DNA from: Planctomyces sp. SH-PL62
Lineage (GTDB): Bacteria > Planctomycetota > Planctomycetia > Isosphaerales > Isosphaeraceae
DNA length: 64,000 nt
Direction of reading: 5' to 3'
NCBI RefSeq assembly: GCF_001610895.1
Contig: NZ_CP011273.1
Coordinates: 4,712,001 to 4,776,000, forward strand
A model generated the notes under the pieces. That model saw only the letters and a list, made by a program, of their open reading frames with translations. It was not told the DNA's origin and did not search any database. Shown here one piece after another: positions 1 to 10,032 of this stretch. How positions within the stretch are numbered: the first letter of the stretch is position 1; each line of letters opens with the position of its first letter. The position numbers and the translations under genes were made by a program.

Positions 1-3000
1 TCGCCGGATCAGTGCGGGGGCCGTAGGACAGGCCGCTCGCCGGCGGCGTGACGATCGGGTAGACCGCGTTCCCGGCGGGGTTGGGGCCGATTTCGCTCCG
101 GCCCGCGTCGATGGCCTGCGAGCCGGCGGACAGAGCGAAGTTGCGGTTGGCCGCGTCGACGAACTTGGGATCGCCGTAGCGGGGGCTGATGTTACCCTGG
201 AAGGCCCCGCTGTTGCCTTCCGAGAGGACGTTCTGGTTGTTGCCGAAGAACAGGTTGTTCTGCAGCTGGCTGTTCCACTGCATCCCCTGGAGGTTGACCG
301 CGACGTCGCTCGAATTGACGAAGATGTTGTTCATCGCCATCGTGTAGACGTGCGACTGGGAGTTCGTCCCGTCGTGGATCGGCGACTGGGTGCGGATCCC
401 GGTGCCGGTGTTGTAGAACGTGTTGTTCAGCGCCACCAGGATCATCGGCGACGGGCTGGGGTCGTTGTTGACGGTCTCGGAGTTGACCCGGACGCCGACC
501 GGGGTGTTCGAGATCGTGTTGTTGTAGAGGTAGAGCGTCACGCCCTGGCCGCGGAAGTCGGACCTCTCGAAGCCGACGATCGCGTTGGCGGCGCCGGGAT
601 GGGCGAACACGGCCGCGTCGGCGAACGAGTCGATGTTCGAGGCCGAGATCCGCAGCGCCATGCGGGCGTTGAGCTGCACCGAGGGATCGACGTAGCCGGC
701 CTTGTTCTCGAGCGGGCTTCCGGGCCCGGCGCTGACGATGCCGCCGCCCTCGACCTCGATCCGGGTCATGAAGCGGAGATCGGCGTTGTCGATCAGGCTC
801 CCCTGACGGGGGTCGTCCAGGTTGAACGTCGTCGACGAGTTGCCGCCGATGTAGATGTACCCGCCGTCGCCCGCCGCCGGGGTCGAGAGGCTCTGCCCAG
901 CGTACCGGGTGTAGGGCCCGACCGGGTAGCTGTTGAGAATGGTGTTGTTGACCACGCCCCGGGCCGTCGTGCCGACCGTCGTGTCACGGAGCGAGGTGAT
1001 GATCACCGGCACCCGCTTCTGTCCCGTGCTCTGATTGCCCGGGATGCCGAGGATGCGGATCTGCGACCAGACGCCGGGATCGATCAGTGGGCTGGCGTCG
1101 GGATCGGCTCCGTCGTCGACGCCGGCGATGAAGCCGGCCCCGCCCTGGAGCGACGCGGCTGCGCCGGTGGAACCGAAGGTCCCCTCGAGGTCGCCGGCTC
1201 CGTTGGTGTTGTTCTCGGTCAGCAGCTTGACCACGACCGAGGCCCCGGGGCTAGCGATCCGCGTGCCGTCGGCCAGGAGCGTGTTCGGCAAGGCCGACTG
1301 GATCGTCAGCGAAGTGTTGGGGCCCGGAGGCGTGACGAAGGCGCTCGGGTTGGCGACGGGGCGGCTCGTCCCGGCCAGCACGATGGTCCCGCGAAGGACG
1401 TAGGTGATGTCCGTCAGGTCCCAGACGGCGTGGACGAACTGGTTGCCGGAGCTGAACGGGAGCAGGCTCGCCTCGATCGGGCCGACGACCGCGTAGTTCG
1501 ACGAGGCGTTGCTGAGATAGGAGCGGGTCGCCAGGACCGCCAGGCCGTCGATGCCGTTGCCCTGCATCACGTTCCCACGAAGGAACGGATGGCCGGAGAT
1601 GAGCGGACGGAGCGGGTCGCCGGCCAGGAGGCCGTCGGGCTCGACCTGCATGGCCGCGTCGAAGTTGTTGTAGAAGTTGTTGTTGGTGACGTAGACCCGC
1701 GTCCCCTGGCCGAACGTGAACGGGGTCGAGAACGTCGTCTGGTCGGTGATGAACGACAGGACCGACTGCGACGGCATGGTGATGTTGGTCGTGTTGACCT
1801 CGCCGCCGCCGTAGCGGAACGTCGCCGCGTTGATCACCGCGCGGGCGCCGCTCTGGATGCCGACGCTCCCCCACATCGCCGGGCCGAGGGTCACCGGGGT
1901 GGTGTTCCCGGTCACGTTGATCGGCGTGGGGACGAGGGTCGTGGTCGCCGTGTTGTCGAACAGCGAGGTGAACAGGACCTGCGGGTCGTTGGCGTTGAGC
2001 GCCTTGAAGTTGTCGCTCTCGGGGCTGTAGTTCGAATTCCGGTCGAACTTCGACATGTAGTCGCGCGAGCCGACGTTGAGGCTCGACTGGGGGTTGAGCA
2101 CGCTGAGCGAGGAGTTGCGGCCGAACCGCAGCATGCTGCCCGAGTCGACGTAGAGACGGTCGCCGACCCAGCGGGTGCTGCCGCCCGAATTGACCTGGAA
2201 CTGCTGGCCCACGATGAGCTGGGCGAGCACGATCAGCGGCAGGGGCTGGAACAAGGCGTAGTTCGCCGGCCTGACCTGGTCGGTGATCGGGTTGGCCAGG
2301 CGGGTGGCGTCGGTCGGCTCGATGAAGCCGTTGTTCTGGGCGAGCATCCAGATGCCGTTGAGGCTGTTGTTCTGGACCGTGACCCGGCGGATCACCGGAC
2401 CGCGAGCGACGTCGTCCTGGAGGAACGAGTCCATGTCGGCGCCGATCGCCCCCTGCGTGCCGCCGGAGGTTCCGGTGTCGGTGACGCGGGTGTTGGTGAT
2501 CGAGGGCCGAGTGTTGTAGAGCGTGATGCCGCTGTACGTCGTGCCCGAGCTTCGCGGGACGGCGCCGCCGCCGTACCGGAAGGTGGCGAAGTTGATCCGC
2601 GACATCAGCTCGTCCGCCCCGGCGAGGGCGGGCCTGGCGGGATCGGCCGAAGCCGCCCCGACGCCCAGCAAGATGCCGTCGACCGGGAATCGCACGTCGT
2701 TGGCCCGGGTGTCGACGGACTGGTTGTAGTTGCGGAAGACCACGCCGCCCCAGTCGCCCGCCCGGGGCGTGGTGTTGGGGTTGCCGTTGGTCGGCCCGCC
2801 GATCGACGCGTCGTTGTACGACGTGAAATTGACCTGCTGGCCCGGGATCGAGTTCCCCTGGATCTGGAGCGCGGAGCCCTGATTCTGGACGAACAGCGAC
2901 GCGTTCTGAGACTTCAGCGTCGTCCCCGGCGTGAAGACCAGGGTGGTGTTGAAGGGGACCGAGGCGCTGCCGTTGTTGTAGGAATTCGACCCGGCCGGAG

Positions 3001-6000
3001 CCTGGAGCACGAACGGCAGTTGCGTGACGACGCCCGTGAGCGGATCCCGCTGGGGAGTGCCCGGGATGGCGACGATCACGACCGGGCCGGTGTAGGCGAG
3101 CTGCTGGGCCGCGTAGAGCACCGAGCGGTCGAACCGGCCGTTGCCGTTCCGGTCGTAGTTCGGGTTGAATCCCGACAGGAAGTTGGAGGCGGAATTGAGC
3201 CCGCCGTTCGGGTCGCGGCCCGGGTTGAGGTCGGACCCGGGGGCGGCCTCGGGGGCGAGCGCCGAGTACGGCTTCGCCAGGCTGCCGTCGGGCGCCGTCG
3301 ACGGATCGAACGGGTCTTCCCTGTAGTCGGGGCGGGTGTAGAGGATGTGGTTGCTGGTCGCCACCACGAAGCCGGCCATGAACGCCCCGCCGTCGACCCC
3401 GTCCCCGGTCATGCGGCTGACCGGCGCGGGCGAGGTGTAGCCCGTCGTGAGCAGCGTCTCATAGTTGTAGATCGCGCGGTCGCCGGGGAACAGCTTGGAG
3501 GGATCGGGCGAGAACGGGTGGAACTGGGTGCTGACGGTGCTGGTCGGGTTGCCCAGGAACTCGCCGTCGAGCTGGTTGCGGTAGATGTCGAAGATCCGGC
3601 TGTCGTTGCCGCTCACGTCCACCTGGTTGGGGACGTAGACCCGGTAGTAGTCGGCGTCGGGCAGGCCGCCCGGGGAGAGGAGCACGATCCGCGTGCCGTG
3701 GGGATGGCTGGCGTCGGACTTGATCCAGCCGCCGGTGGCGGGGTTCTGCCAGTAAAGCTCGGCGATCGTCCCGGCGACCCGGGTGAAGCCGCTCCCGGAG
3801 GAGCCCTTGCCGTCCTGGCCGAGGTCGCCGAAATTGCCGTCGGCCGGGGCCCCGGCCGAGTTGGCGGAGCGGACGAGCTGGATCATCGCCGAGTAGTCGA
3901 TGGCCGCGCCGGAGCCGTTGCTGAAGGGGAGCGGGTTCGAGAAGTCGAGCATCCACGCCTTGGGCGGGGCCTGGGCCCGGCCGCCCGAGAGGTCGAAGTA
4001 CGCGCCCGGCCCGCCGACCGAGTAGTACGCGTTGGGCGAGGGGGCGCTGGCCATCACCATGTTGGTGATGTAGGCCGGGGCCCGCTGGAGCTTGAAGTAC
4101 AGGGCGTAGTTCGGCGTGCTGCTCCCCCCGTTGAGCAGCGGGTTGCCGGCGGCGTCGAGCAGGCCGCTGCGGAAGACGCCGTCCACCGTCCCCTGGCTGA
4201 AGGCCCGGAGTCGGTACGTGCCCGCCGGGAGCCCGGGGGCCAGGGTCAGGTCGATGCGGCCCTGGTAGGTCCCGATGAAGTTCCCCGAGGCGTCGTACGT
4301 GGGGGTGAGGCCGACGTAGTTCGCCTTGGTGATGTACTGCGAGACGTCGAGGGTCGTCCCGTTGTCCAGCGTAACCTGGAGCTGGTAGTTGCTCAGGTTG
4401 ACGGCCGTCGAGGGATCGAGGGCCGGGAAGACCACGTTCCTGGGCGTCGCGAGATAGCCCGCCGCCTGCGCCGAGACGTCCTGCACGTAGAGCGAGAGCC
4501 CCGGCAGGTCGGAGACGTAGAACGGGAACGGCGACTGGTCGAGCTGCGCGGCCCCGGTGACCGAGGGCCTCGTCAGGTCGATGCGGAAGGCCCGGTCGAG
4601 CGACGAGGAGAGGCCGGATCCGGACGTCTGATCGTTCTGGCCGACCACCACCACCCGCGCCCGCTGGAAGCCTTCGGGCAGCGCCGTGTGCGCCGTCAGC
4701 GTGAAGGCGCCGTTGGCGTCGGTCTTGCCCGAGACGTTGTAGCTGCCGGTGATCCCACGACCGCCGGGGCCCACCCCGAGGCTGAAGGCGCCGCCGTTCG
4801 TGGAATTGAACTGAACGTAGTAATCCGCGTTGGCGACCGAGCCCGGGAAGGTGTTGAACACCTGGCCGATGAACTTCGGCTGCGCCTTGTTCGTGTTGGA
4901 GTCAGAGGGGATGCCGGTGTCGTTGGTCGACGACGGATCCAGGGCGAACGACGTGATCACCGGGGCCCTGACGACCAGGGTGCCCAGCTCTTGCAGGAAG
5001 GTGCCGCCGGCCGTCCCGTTGCCCGACGGGAACGAGCCGGAGAACTCGCCGTCGAGTTGGTTGCCGACCGCGTCGGTCACCCCGCCCGCGCCGCCCATCA
5101 CCACGATGGCGTAGGCGTCCGTCGGCAGTTCGGTCTGGGGCAACGCCGAGAAGTCGAGCGTGGCCGTGTTGGTGGCCGCGTCGTACCTGATGGTGACGCG
5201 GGGATCGAGCGAGGGACGGGCGATGTTGGGGGAGCTGAAGTTCGGCGCGCCGTTCAAGCGGGCGACGATGATGTTCTGCTTGGTGATCGTCGCCGGATTC
5301 ATCGGCTTGGAGAACTTGACCGTGACGAGCCGCCCCTGCGTGTTCGTCGAGGCCACCCTCGGCGACGTGACGTCGCTGAGCTGGAACGAGATCAGGCCCG
5401 ACTGCTCGAGGACGCGACCGTCCGTCGAGGTGACGGGCCCGGCGACGACGTAGCTGTAGACGCCGTTGGCCGTATTGGTGACCGCCTTGTTGTAGGTGAA
5501 CGAGTAGGGATAGGCCACGACCGTCGGATTCGTGGGGTCGTCGACCGGGATGGGCGCCCCGATCGAGGTCGTGACGCCGTTGGGCTTCCGGACGAACTGG
5601 ATGTTGCCCGCCGACAGGCTGGAGGCCCGGACCGGCTTGCTGAAGGTCACGATGATGTAGTTCGGCGTCGTGGTGACGACCGTGCTGTTCGCCGGCGTGG
5701 TCGAGGCGACCTGGAGCACGTCCACCGAGGCGACCGCCGCGACGGCGTCGATCAGGCCGAAGCCGGACTGGGGATGCCAGACCCCGGCGCCCGCGCCGTT
5801 CATCGGCCGGGCCGAGGAGGCCAGGCCGGCGCGGATCTCGGCGACGGTTGCGTCCGGGGCCTTCTCGAACATCAGCGCGGCGACGGCCGCGGCGTTCGGG
5901 GCCGCCGACGAGGTGCCGAAGAAGCTGGGCAGGTCCTGCGAGAGGTTGGTCGTCGTCGCCGGGTTGCCCGGGAACGGCGGGTTGTTCGTCTGCATCACCC

Positions 6001-7645
6001 CGCCGAAGAACGTCGTGTTGCCTCCGTCAGGCGCCGTGATGAACGGGTTCTGCGGGACCACCGACTTCGAGAGCAGGGCGCCCCGGGCGTCGCGGACGTA
6101 GATCGACGGCCCGAACGAGCTGAACGGCTCGTTCGCCAGCGGGTTCTGGTTAAGGAACGGCGACGGGGCCCACCAGGGGGTGGCGCCGACGCCGATCGTG
6201 TCGACCGCCGTGGAGTGGCCGACGCTGGTGGCGTAGTAGGTCCCGCCCGCCGTGCCGAACTGCTGGGAGACCGCGACGTCGCCGCCCCACTCGACGAACT
6301 GGACGTGGCCGGGATCGGCGCCGCTGACGACCTGGATCACGACGGAGTAGGTGCCCGCGGTCGGGATGGTGACGAACTGGAACGGCTGCTGGGTGGCCGT
6401 GTTGTCGTCGGTCCCCGAGGCGACCACGGCGCCGCTGGAGTCCAGCACGAAGAAGTGGAGCTGCGAGGTGACCGTGTTGCCGGTCCCCACGGGCTGCTGG
6501 GTGGCGAACGGCTGGTCGTACTGGAAGATGATCGACACGCCGTCCGACGCGGTCGTGATCGGCATCTGCGTGACGGCGGTGCCGGAGCCGCCGTTGAAGT
6601 TCATGAACCGGGCCGCCGCGCCGTTGTTGATCGACGGGATCGTGGCCTGGACCCCTCGGAAGCTCGACAGGTAGCCGCCGTCGGCCGAGTTCCGGGCCGC
6701 GGCGAAGTACGGGATCCCCCGCTGCGTGACGTTGGTCACGGACTGGGCGATGATGCCGTCCTGGAAGAACGGCTCGTTGGCGTACCCGACGTCGTCGACG
6801 ATCACCTTCGAGCCGGCGTCGGCCAGGGCCACGATGTTCTGCGCGTAGCTGAGGTCGTCGATGAACGCCGTCGCGAACTGCAAGGTCGCGCCGGGCGCGA
6901 TGTCATAGATGTTCTGCAACATCGCCCGACCTTCGTCCGACCCCTGGCCCGCGGGGAGGTCCGAAAGCACGCGGATGCCGGCGGGAAGGTCGCCGGTGGA
7001 GACGTCGGTCTGATAGCCGCCGAGCGAGTCGAAGCTGTCGCTGAGGACGCCGACCGTCACCCCCGCGCCGGTGACGTTGTACTGCGTCGCCGCGGCGTCG
7101 GCGAACATCGACTGCTGCGCCTGGTTGTTGGCCAGTCCCTGATAGGAGGCCTCGGGCTTGTAGATCGGCCGTCCGCTGACGAGGCTGGGGATCTGCGAGG
7201 TCGTGTAGAGCTGGTTGATCGGCAGCCAGCCGTTGATCATGCCGTAAGTCGTGCTGGACGACGTGACCTGCATCCCCAGGTTCTTCACCGTCTTCTGGAG
7301 CGCGTTCAGGTCGCCCCACGTCGTCAGGCCGACGAGCACCGAGCCGTTGCGGATCTGGAGCGCGGGGAACGCCGCCGCCAGCGCGTTCGAGGTGAGCCCG
7401 GACTGCTGCTTCTGGTACAGGTTGATCAGCTGGCCGCCCAGCGGGGCCATGGGCCCGTTCTGGACGTCCCCGATGTCGACCGAGCGCGCATTCCAGATCG
7501 GGTTGCCCCCCTGGAGCGGATCGCTCGCCAGCAGGATGCGCCCCTCCAGGTACTCGAGCTTCGGGGAGCCCTGACGCTTGGCGTGCTTCTTGCCTTGACG
7601 CCGATCGGGCCCCTTGTCACCACTATCCGCCTTGAAGCTCCCCAT
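1..7645 (-). CDS. giant exported S53/S8-like protease with Ig-like and beta-helix regions (3' end outside window)
   Basis: At least 2548 residues, open at the left edge. ATG at 7645 follows a purine-rich GGGGGAG. The N-terminus carries the planctomycete extracellular signature LEYLEGRILLAS (near residue 32). A subtilisin/sedolisin-like domain follows: VGVLSDSFD (about residue 200), SDEGRAM (about 238), IVDDVGY (about 283) and GTSSAAPNAAA (about 579). The position usually held by the subtilisin His is Glu, as in S53 sedolisins. A PPC-like beta domain seems inserted before the Ser motif. Two Ig-like modules follow (VTFSKPVR, VKFSKPMN). From about residue 1600 there are beta-helix-type repeats with recurring ATFRYGGG blocks and asparagine-rich NNTFYN/NNIFVN turns. 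A calcium-dependent acid protease on a large surface or secreted scaffold is inferred. It is monocistronic, with no close upstream partner. The C-terminal anchor or sorting signal is not visible. Confidence 0.85.
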   Translation of the reverse strand, partial: MGSFKADSGDKGPDRRQGKKHAKRQGSPKLEYLEGRILLASDPLQGGNPIWNARSVDIGDVQNGPMAPLGGQLINLYQKQQSGLTSNALAAAFPALQIRNGSVLVGLTTWGDLNALQKTVKNLGMQVTSSSTTYGMINGWLPINQLYTTSQIPSLVSGRPIYKPEASYQGLANNQAQQSMFADAAATQYNVTGAGVTVGVLSDSFDSLGGYQTDVSTGDLPAGIRVLSDLPAGQGSDEGRAMLQNIYDIAPGATLQFATAFIDDLSYAQNIVALADAGSKVIVDDVGYANEPFFQDGIIAQSVTNVTQRGIPYFAAARNSADGGYLSSFRGVQATIPSINNGAAARFMNFNGGSGTAVTQMPITTASDGVSIIFQYDQPFATQQPVGTGNTVTSQLHFFVLDSSGAVVASGTDDNTATQQPFQFVTIPTAGTYSVVIQVVSGADPGHVQFVEWGGDVAVSQQFGTAGGTYYATSVGHSTAVDTIGVGATPWWAPSPFLNQNPLANEPFSSFGPSIYVRDARGALLSKSVVPQNPFITAPDGGNTTFFGGVMQTNNPPFPGNPATTTNLSQDLPSFFGTSSAAPNAAAVAALMFEKAPDATVAEIRAGLASSARPMNGAGAGVWHPQSGFGLIDAVAAVASVDVLQVASTTPANSTVVTTTPNYIIVTFSKPVRASSLSAGNIQFVRKPNGVTTSIGAPIPVDDPTNPTVVAYPYSFTYNKAVTNTANGVYSYVVAGPVTSTDGRVLEQSGLISFQLSDVTSPRVASTNTQGRLVTVKFSKPMNPATITKQNIIVARLNGAPNFSSPNIARPSLDPRVTIRYDAATNTATLDFSALPQTELPTDAYAIVVMGGAGGVTDAVGNQLDGEFSGSFPSGNGTAGGTFLQELGTLVVRAPVITSFALDPSSTNDTGIPSDSNTNKAQPKFIGQVFNTFPGSVANADYYVQFNSTNGGAFSLGVGPGGRGITGSYNVSGKTDANGAFTLTAHTALPEGFQRARVVVVGQNDQTSGSGLSSSLDRAFRIDLTRPSVTGAAQLDQSPFPFYVSDLPGLSLYVQDVSAQAAGYLATPRNVVFPALDPSTAVNLSNYQLQVTLDNGTTLDVSQYITKANYVGLTPTYDASGNFIGTYQGRIDLTLAPGLPAGTYRLRAFSQGTVDGVFRSGLLDAAGNPLLNGGSSTPNYALYFKLQRAPAYITNMVMASAPSPNAYYSVGGPGAYFDLSGGRAQAPPKAWMLDFSNPLPFSNGSGAAIDYSAMIQLVRSANSAGAPADGNFGDLGQDGKGSSGSGFTRVAGTIAELYWQNPATGGWIKSDASHPHGTRIVLLSPGGLPDADYYRVYVPNQVDVSGNDSRIFDIYRNQLDGEFLGNPTSTVSTQFHPFSPDPSKLFPGDRAIYNYETLLTTGYTSPAPVSRMTGDGVDGGAFMAGFVVATSNHILYTRPDYREDPFDPSTAPDGSLAKPYSALAPEAAPGSDLNPGRDPNGGLNSASNFLSGFNPNYDRNGNGRFDRSVLYAAQQLAYTGPVVIVAIPGTPQRDPLTGVVTQLPFVLQAPAGSNSYNNGSASVPFNTTLVFTPGTTLKSQNASLFVQNQGSALQIQGNSIPGQQVNFTSYNDASIGGPTNGNPNTTPRAGDWGGVVFRNYNQSVDTRANDVRFPVDGILLGVGAASADPARPALAGADELMSRINFATFRYGGGAVPRSSGTTYSGITLYNTRPSITNTRVTDTGTSGGTQGAIGADMDSFLQDDVARGPVIRRVTVQNNSLNGIWMLAQNNGFIEPTDATRLANPITDQVRPANYALFQPLPLIVLAQLIVGQQFQVNSGGSTRWVGDRLYVDSGSMLRFGRNSSLSVLNPQSSLNVGSRDYMSKFDRNSNYSPESDNFKALNANDPQVLFTSLFDNTATTTLVPTPINVTGNTTPVTLGPAMWGSVGIQSGARAVINAATFRYGGGEVNTTNITMPSQSVLSFITDQTTFSTPFTFGQGTRVYVTNNNFYNNFDAAMQVEPDGLLAGDPLRPLISGHPFLRGNVMQGNGIDGLAVLATRSYLSNASSNYAVVGPIEASLLPFSSGNQFVHAVWDLTDITYVLRGTIVLAGTSRPVANPSAFVTPPGPNTSLTIQSALPNTLLADGTRIASPGASVVVKLLTENNTNGAGDLEGTFGSTGAAASLQGGAGFIAGVDDGADPDASPLIDPGVWSQIRILGIPGNQSTGQKRVPVIITSLRDTTVGTTARGVVNNTILNSYPVGPYTRYAGQSLSTPAAGDGGYIYIGGNSSTTFNLDDPRQGSLIDNADLRFMTRIEVEGGGIVSAGPGSPLENKAGYVDPSVQLNARMALRISASNIDSFADAAVFAHPGAANAIVGFERSDFRGQGVTLYLYNNTISNTPVGVRVNSETVNNDPSPSPMILVALNNTFYNTGTGIRTQSPIHDGTNSQSHVYTMAMNNIFVNSSDVAVNLQGMQWNSQLQNNLFFGNNQNVLSEGNSGAFQGNISPRYGDPKFVDAANRNFALSAGSQAIDAGRSEIGPNPAGNAVYPIVTPPASGLSYGPRTDPA

Positions 7646-8373
7646 CGACAGACTCCCCCGGTTTGCGTTGAAAGTGCCGCCCCAGGCCGACCGCCGCGTT
7701 CCACCGCGCCGGCCCCCACAGGTCGGTCTCTCCCGTCAAGGTGACTCATTCCGATCAAGCGGTTCCGACGTCGGCGAGGAAATCCCTCGCCCCCGCCCGT
7801 CGGCCGCGCGGCCCCTCGCGACCGCCCTCTCGCGAGGCCGCTCGCCCTCCAACCGGCATCTCTCGAAGGCCGCAAGCGGCGGCCCTCCCGTTTGTCACAA
7901 CTGCGACCCACACCCACCGGGCCGTCCGACGTCCCCGCTCAGAAACGTCGCCCCGACTTCGATGCGTCCAGGCCCTCGATCCCTCGCCCGCCCTTCCTCC
8001 CGTCGGCCTGACGGCGCGACGAGGATCAAGGCGTTAGCCCTATAATTGGGTGACTCCATGCACGCAGTCAATGATTATTTTTGAAGATTCCGTTCGTCAG
8101 GCCCCGGGTCCGGGCAATTCGGCGGGATGTGAGCTCAAAGGGGGTGTCGTCAGGCGAATCGGGGCTGGCGCCACGTTGGAGATGGCGGCTCATACGACAG
8201 TCTGACCCATGGATGGGGGTTGTCAAAGGAGGGGGAGGGTCGAATGGCCGGGCGGGGTGGGACCTTCATCGGTCGTGGCGAGGGGAGAGGTCGGAGGATG
8301 ATTTCGTACGGAATGGGAGGGGTCGATCGCGACGATCCCGCGCCGATCGACCCCGATTCGAGGGGAAATCGTC
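7646..8373. other. 728-bp intergenic region
   Basis: Upstream of the giant secreted protein gene and downstream of the HAD gene, both on the minus strand. Short open frames here have no recognisable protein features and no convincing ribosome binding sites. The only notable element is an AT-rich patch around 8041-8090 that holds a possible promoter reading leftwards. Confidence 0.6.
8042..8071 (-). promoter_or_regulatory. possible sigma70-type promoter for the giant exported protein gene
   Basis: Read leftwards, TTGACT is followed after 18 bases by AATTAT in an AT-rich patch that stands out from the surrounding GC-rich DNA. If used, it would give a leader of nearly 400 bases before the ATG at 7645. 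This is a motif match only. A perfect TATAAT also lies on the plus strand at 8041, but no gene follows it. Confidence 0.25.
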
Positions 8374-9024
8374 TCAAGTCCGGGGGCTTTCGAACGAAGG
8401 CCCGGTCGGGTCGACGCCCAGGGCCCGGAGATCGTCACGGAGCGTCGCGGCGTCGGTATAGACCAGGCCCACGAGGCCCGCTTCGCGAGCCCCCTGCACG
8501 TTCTCCTCGACGTCGTCGATGAAGATGCAGGAGTCGGCGGGCGCCCCCACCGCCCGGGTGCAGGCCTCGAAGAACGCGCGCGAGGGCTTCATCGCCAGGA
8601 TTTCGTGCGAGAGCACGAAATGGTCGAACTGGTCGAGCGTCTCGCGGAACTGGCGACGGTAGAACGTGGCATGGAGGGCGTTCGTGTTGGAACCCAGCAG
8701 CAGCGTATAGCCGCCGGCCTTCAACTCGGCCGCCAGCGCGGCGACCGGGGCGTTCAGCTCGAAGATGTCCTGCCAGGCCTCGGCGAACTCCTCGAACGTG
8801 ATGTCGAGCCCGACCTCCCGCTGAACGATCGCCGAAAACTCCTCCGGGGAAAGTCGGCCCGATTCGAATTCGGAAAGCCGCCCCTTCAGGCCTTTGGACT
8901 TCGCGAGTTCGTGGAACGCCTCGGCGGAGAGCCCGAGCCGGGCGCCGAGCTTGCCGTAGATGATTGTGTAGTCGAAAAAGGCCAGGACGTTTCCGAAATC
9001 GAACATCAGCACCGGCGAACGCAT
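8374..9024 (-). CDS. HAD-superfamily hydrolase (YihX-like)
   Basis: A 216-residue cytoplasmic phosphatase-type protein. Motif I is FDFGNV with the nucleophile Asp at residue 9. The second Asp of the usual DxD is Gly, as in YihX-type glucose-1-phosphatases. Motif II is LLGSNTN, motif III has the Lys of KPSRAFFE, and motif IV is CIFIDDVEENV. The helical cap lies between motifs I and II, making it a HAD-IA type with a small cap. It is the last gene of a tight operon: the stop of the DUF1559 gene is 3 bases before its ATG. The substrate is unknown; a small sugar phosphate or haloacid is possible. The fold is certain, the substrate is not. Confidence 0.9.
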   Translation of the reverse strand: MRSPVLMFDFGNVLAFFDYTIIYGKLGARLGLSAEAFHELAKSKGLKGRLSEFESGRLSPEEFSAIVQREVGLDITFEEFAEAWQDIFELNAPVAALAAELKAGGYTLLLGSNTNALHATFYRRQFRETLDQFDHFVLSHEILAMKPSRAFFEACTRAVGAPADSCIFIDDVEENVQGAREAGLVGLVYTDAATLRDDLRALGVDPTGPSFESPRT

Positions 9025-9027
9025 GTC

Positions 9028-10029
9028 TCAATTCCTCGGGGGGGGTGTCGAATCCGGCACGGCGAGTTCGGACGGGTCGGCCGTCGAAGGGGGTGCCTCC
9101 GCGCCGACGGTCCCGTAGGCTTGCCACACGACCGGCGAGATCGACGTCGCGACGACCTTCGCCGAGCCGTCGAGCATCAGCAGGTTCACGCCCCGGATGT
9201 GGGCGCTCGACGCGCTCATGACTGCGGACCGTCCGTCGCGAGAGACGCTCGAAACGGGGGAAGCCGGCGGGTCGGCGTGGTTGTAAAGCGTGTAGCGGTA
9301 GTCGGCGGGCGCCCAGGTCGAGCCGGCGTCGCCCCGCCAGGGCCCGCCCTGGGGTGGCGACGGTCGGCCGATCGGCCGCGTCGCGAGCTGATCCGCGATG
9401 AAGTAGTTCTCCGGCGCGTCTTCCTCCCGGCCGTTCCCGACCAGCCGTTCGGCGAAGGCCGCGGTGAAGCTCGCGCCGTCGCGACGCTCGACCTCGGCCA
9501 GGTTCGTCGGCCGTCCAATCGCGAACGCGCCGTCGGTCCCTTCGCGGTCGCCCCCGGTCGCCGCACGGTAACTGACCGGCGAGGCGAAGCGGCCGTCGAT
9601 CGCGGTCGCGTCGCTCGGGCAGAGGAATCCCGCGACGGGGATCGCTTCGGGCGTCGGCGCTCGGAGGCCGGGGAGGTTGGATCCATCGGGGTCGAGCCCG
9701 AGGAAGCTGGCGACGCCGAGGGTCTCCAGCATCGCCCGCAGCGGTCCGGGCGGGGAGTCCGCCAGCGATCCGTCCACGCCGATCGGCGACCCGACCCACA
9801 GGAGGCCCCTGTAGGCGTCGTCGTAATACGCCAGCGCCTTGCCGATCTGCGCCAGGTTGTTCTGGCAGATCGTCAACCGGGCCGACTCCCGAGCTCGGGT
9901 CAGTCCCATGACCACGAACAGCAGGACCACGATCACGACGAAGAGAATGACGACGACGTCGGCCGGCGCAAGCCCGGCGGGGGCGGTCGGCGCGGGCCGA
10001 CCGTCTCGGAATACTGGCGACCGCCTCAC
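9028..10029 (-). CDS. DUF1559-type pseudopilin-like protein
   Basis: 333 residues from a GTG start placed 3 bases after the stop of the propeller gene, which implies translational coupling. A strongly hydrophobic segment (about residues 24-43) is followed by RARESARLTICQNNLAQIGKAL, which resembles the N-terminal helix of type IV pilin-like proteins. The C-terminal part has the DUF1559 signature: a His, nine residues, then Asp-Gly (SSAH...MLDG). The CPSD motif near the middle also fits. It lacks a clean prepilin peptidase GFTL motif before the hydrophobic helix, unlike many family members. These proteins are greatly expanded in Planctomycetes and thought to form type II secretion-like surface assemblies; the exact role is unknown. 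Confidence 0.85.
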   Translation of the reverse strand: MRRSPVFRDGRPAPTAPAGLAPADVVVILFVVIVVLLFVVMGLTRARESARLTICQNNLAQIGKALAYYDDAYRGLLWVGSPIGVDGSLADSPPGPLRAMLETLGVASFLGLDPDGSNLPGLRAPTPEAIPVAGFLCPSDATAIDGRFASPVSYRAATGGDREGTDGAFAIGRPTNLAEVERRDGASFTAAFAERLVGNGREEDAPENYFIADQLATRPIGRPSPPQGGPWRGDAGSTWAPADYRYTLYNHADPPASPVSSVSRDGRSAVMSASSAHIRGVNLLMLDGSAKVVATSISPVVWQAYGTVGAEAPPSTADPSELAVPDSTPPPRN

Positions 10030-10032
10030 GGA

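Noticed and set aside
350-7744. A 2464-residue open frame on the plus strand antisense to the giant protease gene
   Set aside because: Its composition is Arg/Gly/Ala/Val/Asp-rich with no domain, and it mirrors the GC-rich third positions of the real gene. The minus-strand translation has a protease domain and a planctomycete leader.
8041-8046. A perfect TATAAT on the plus strand
   Set aside because: No -35 partner at a proper spacing and no gene downstream on that strand.
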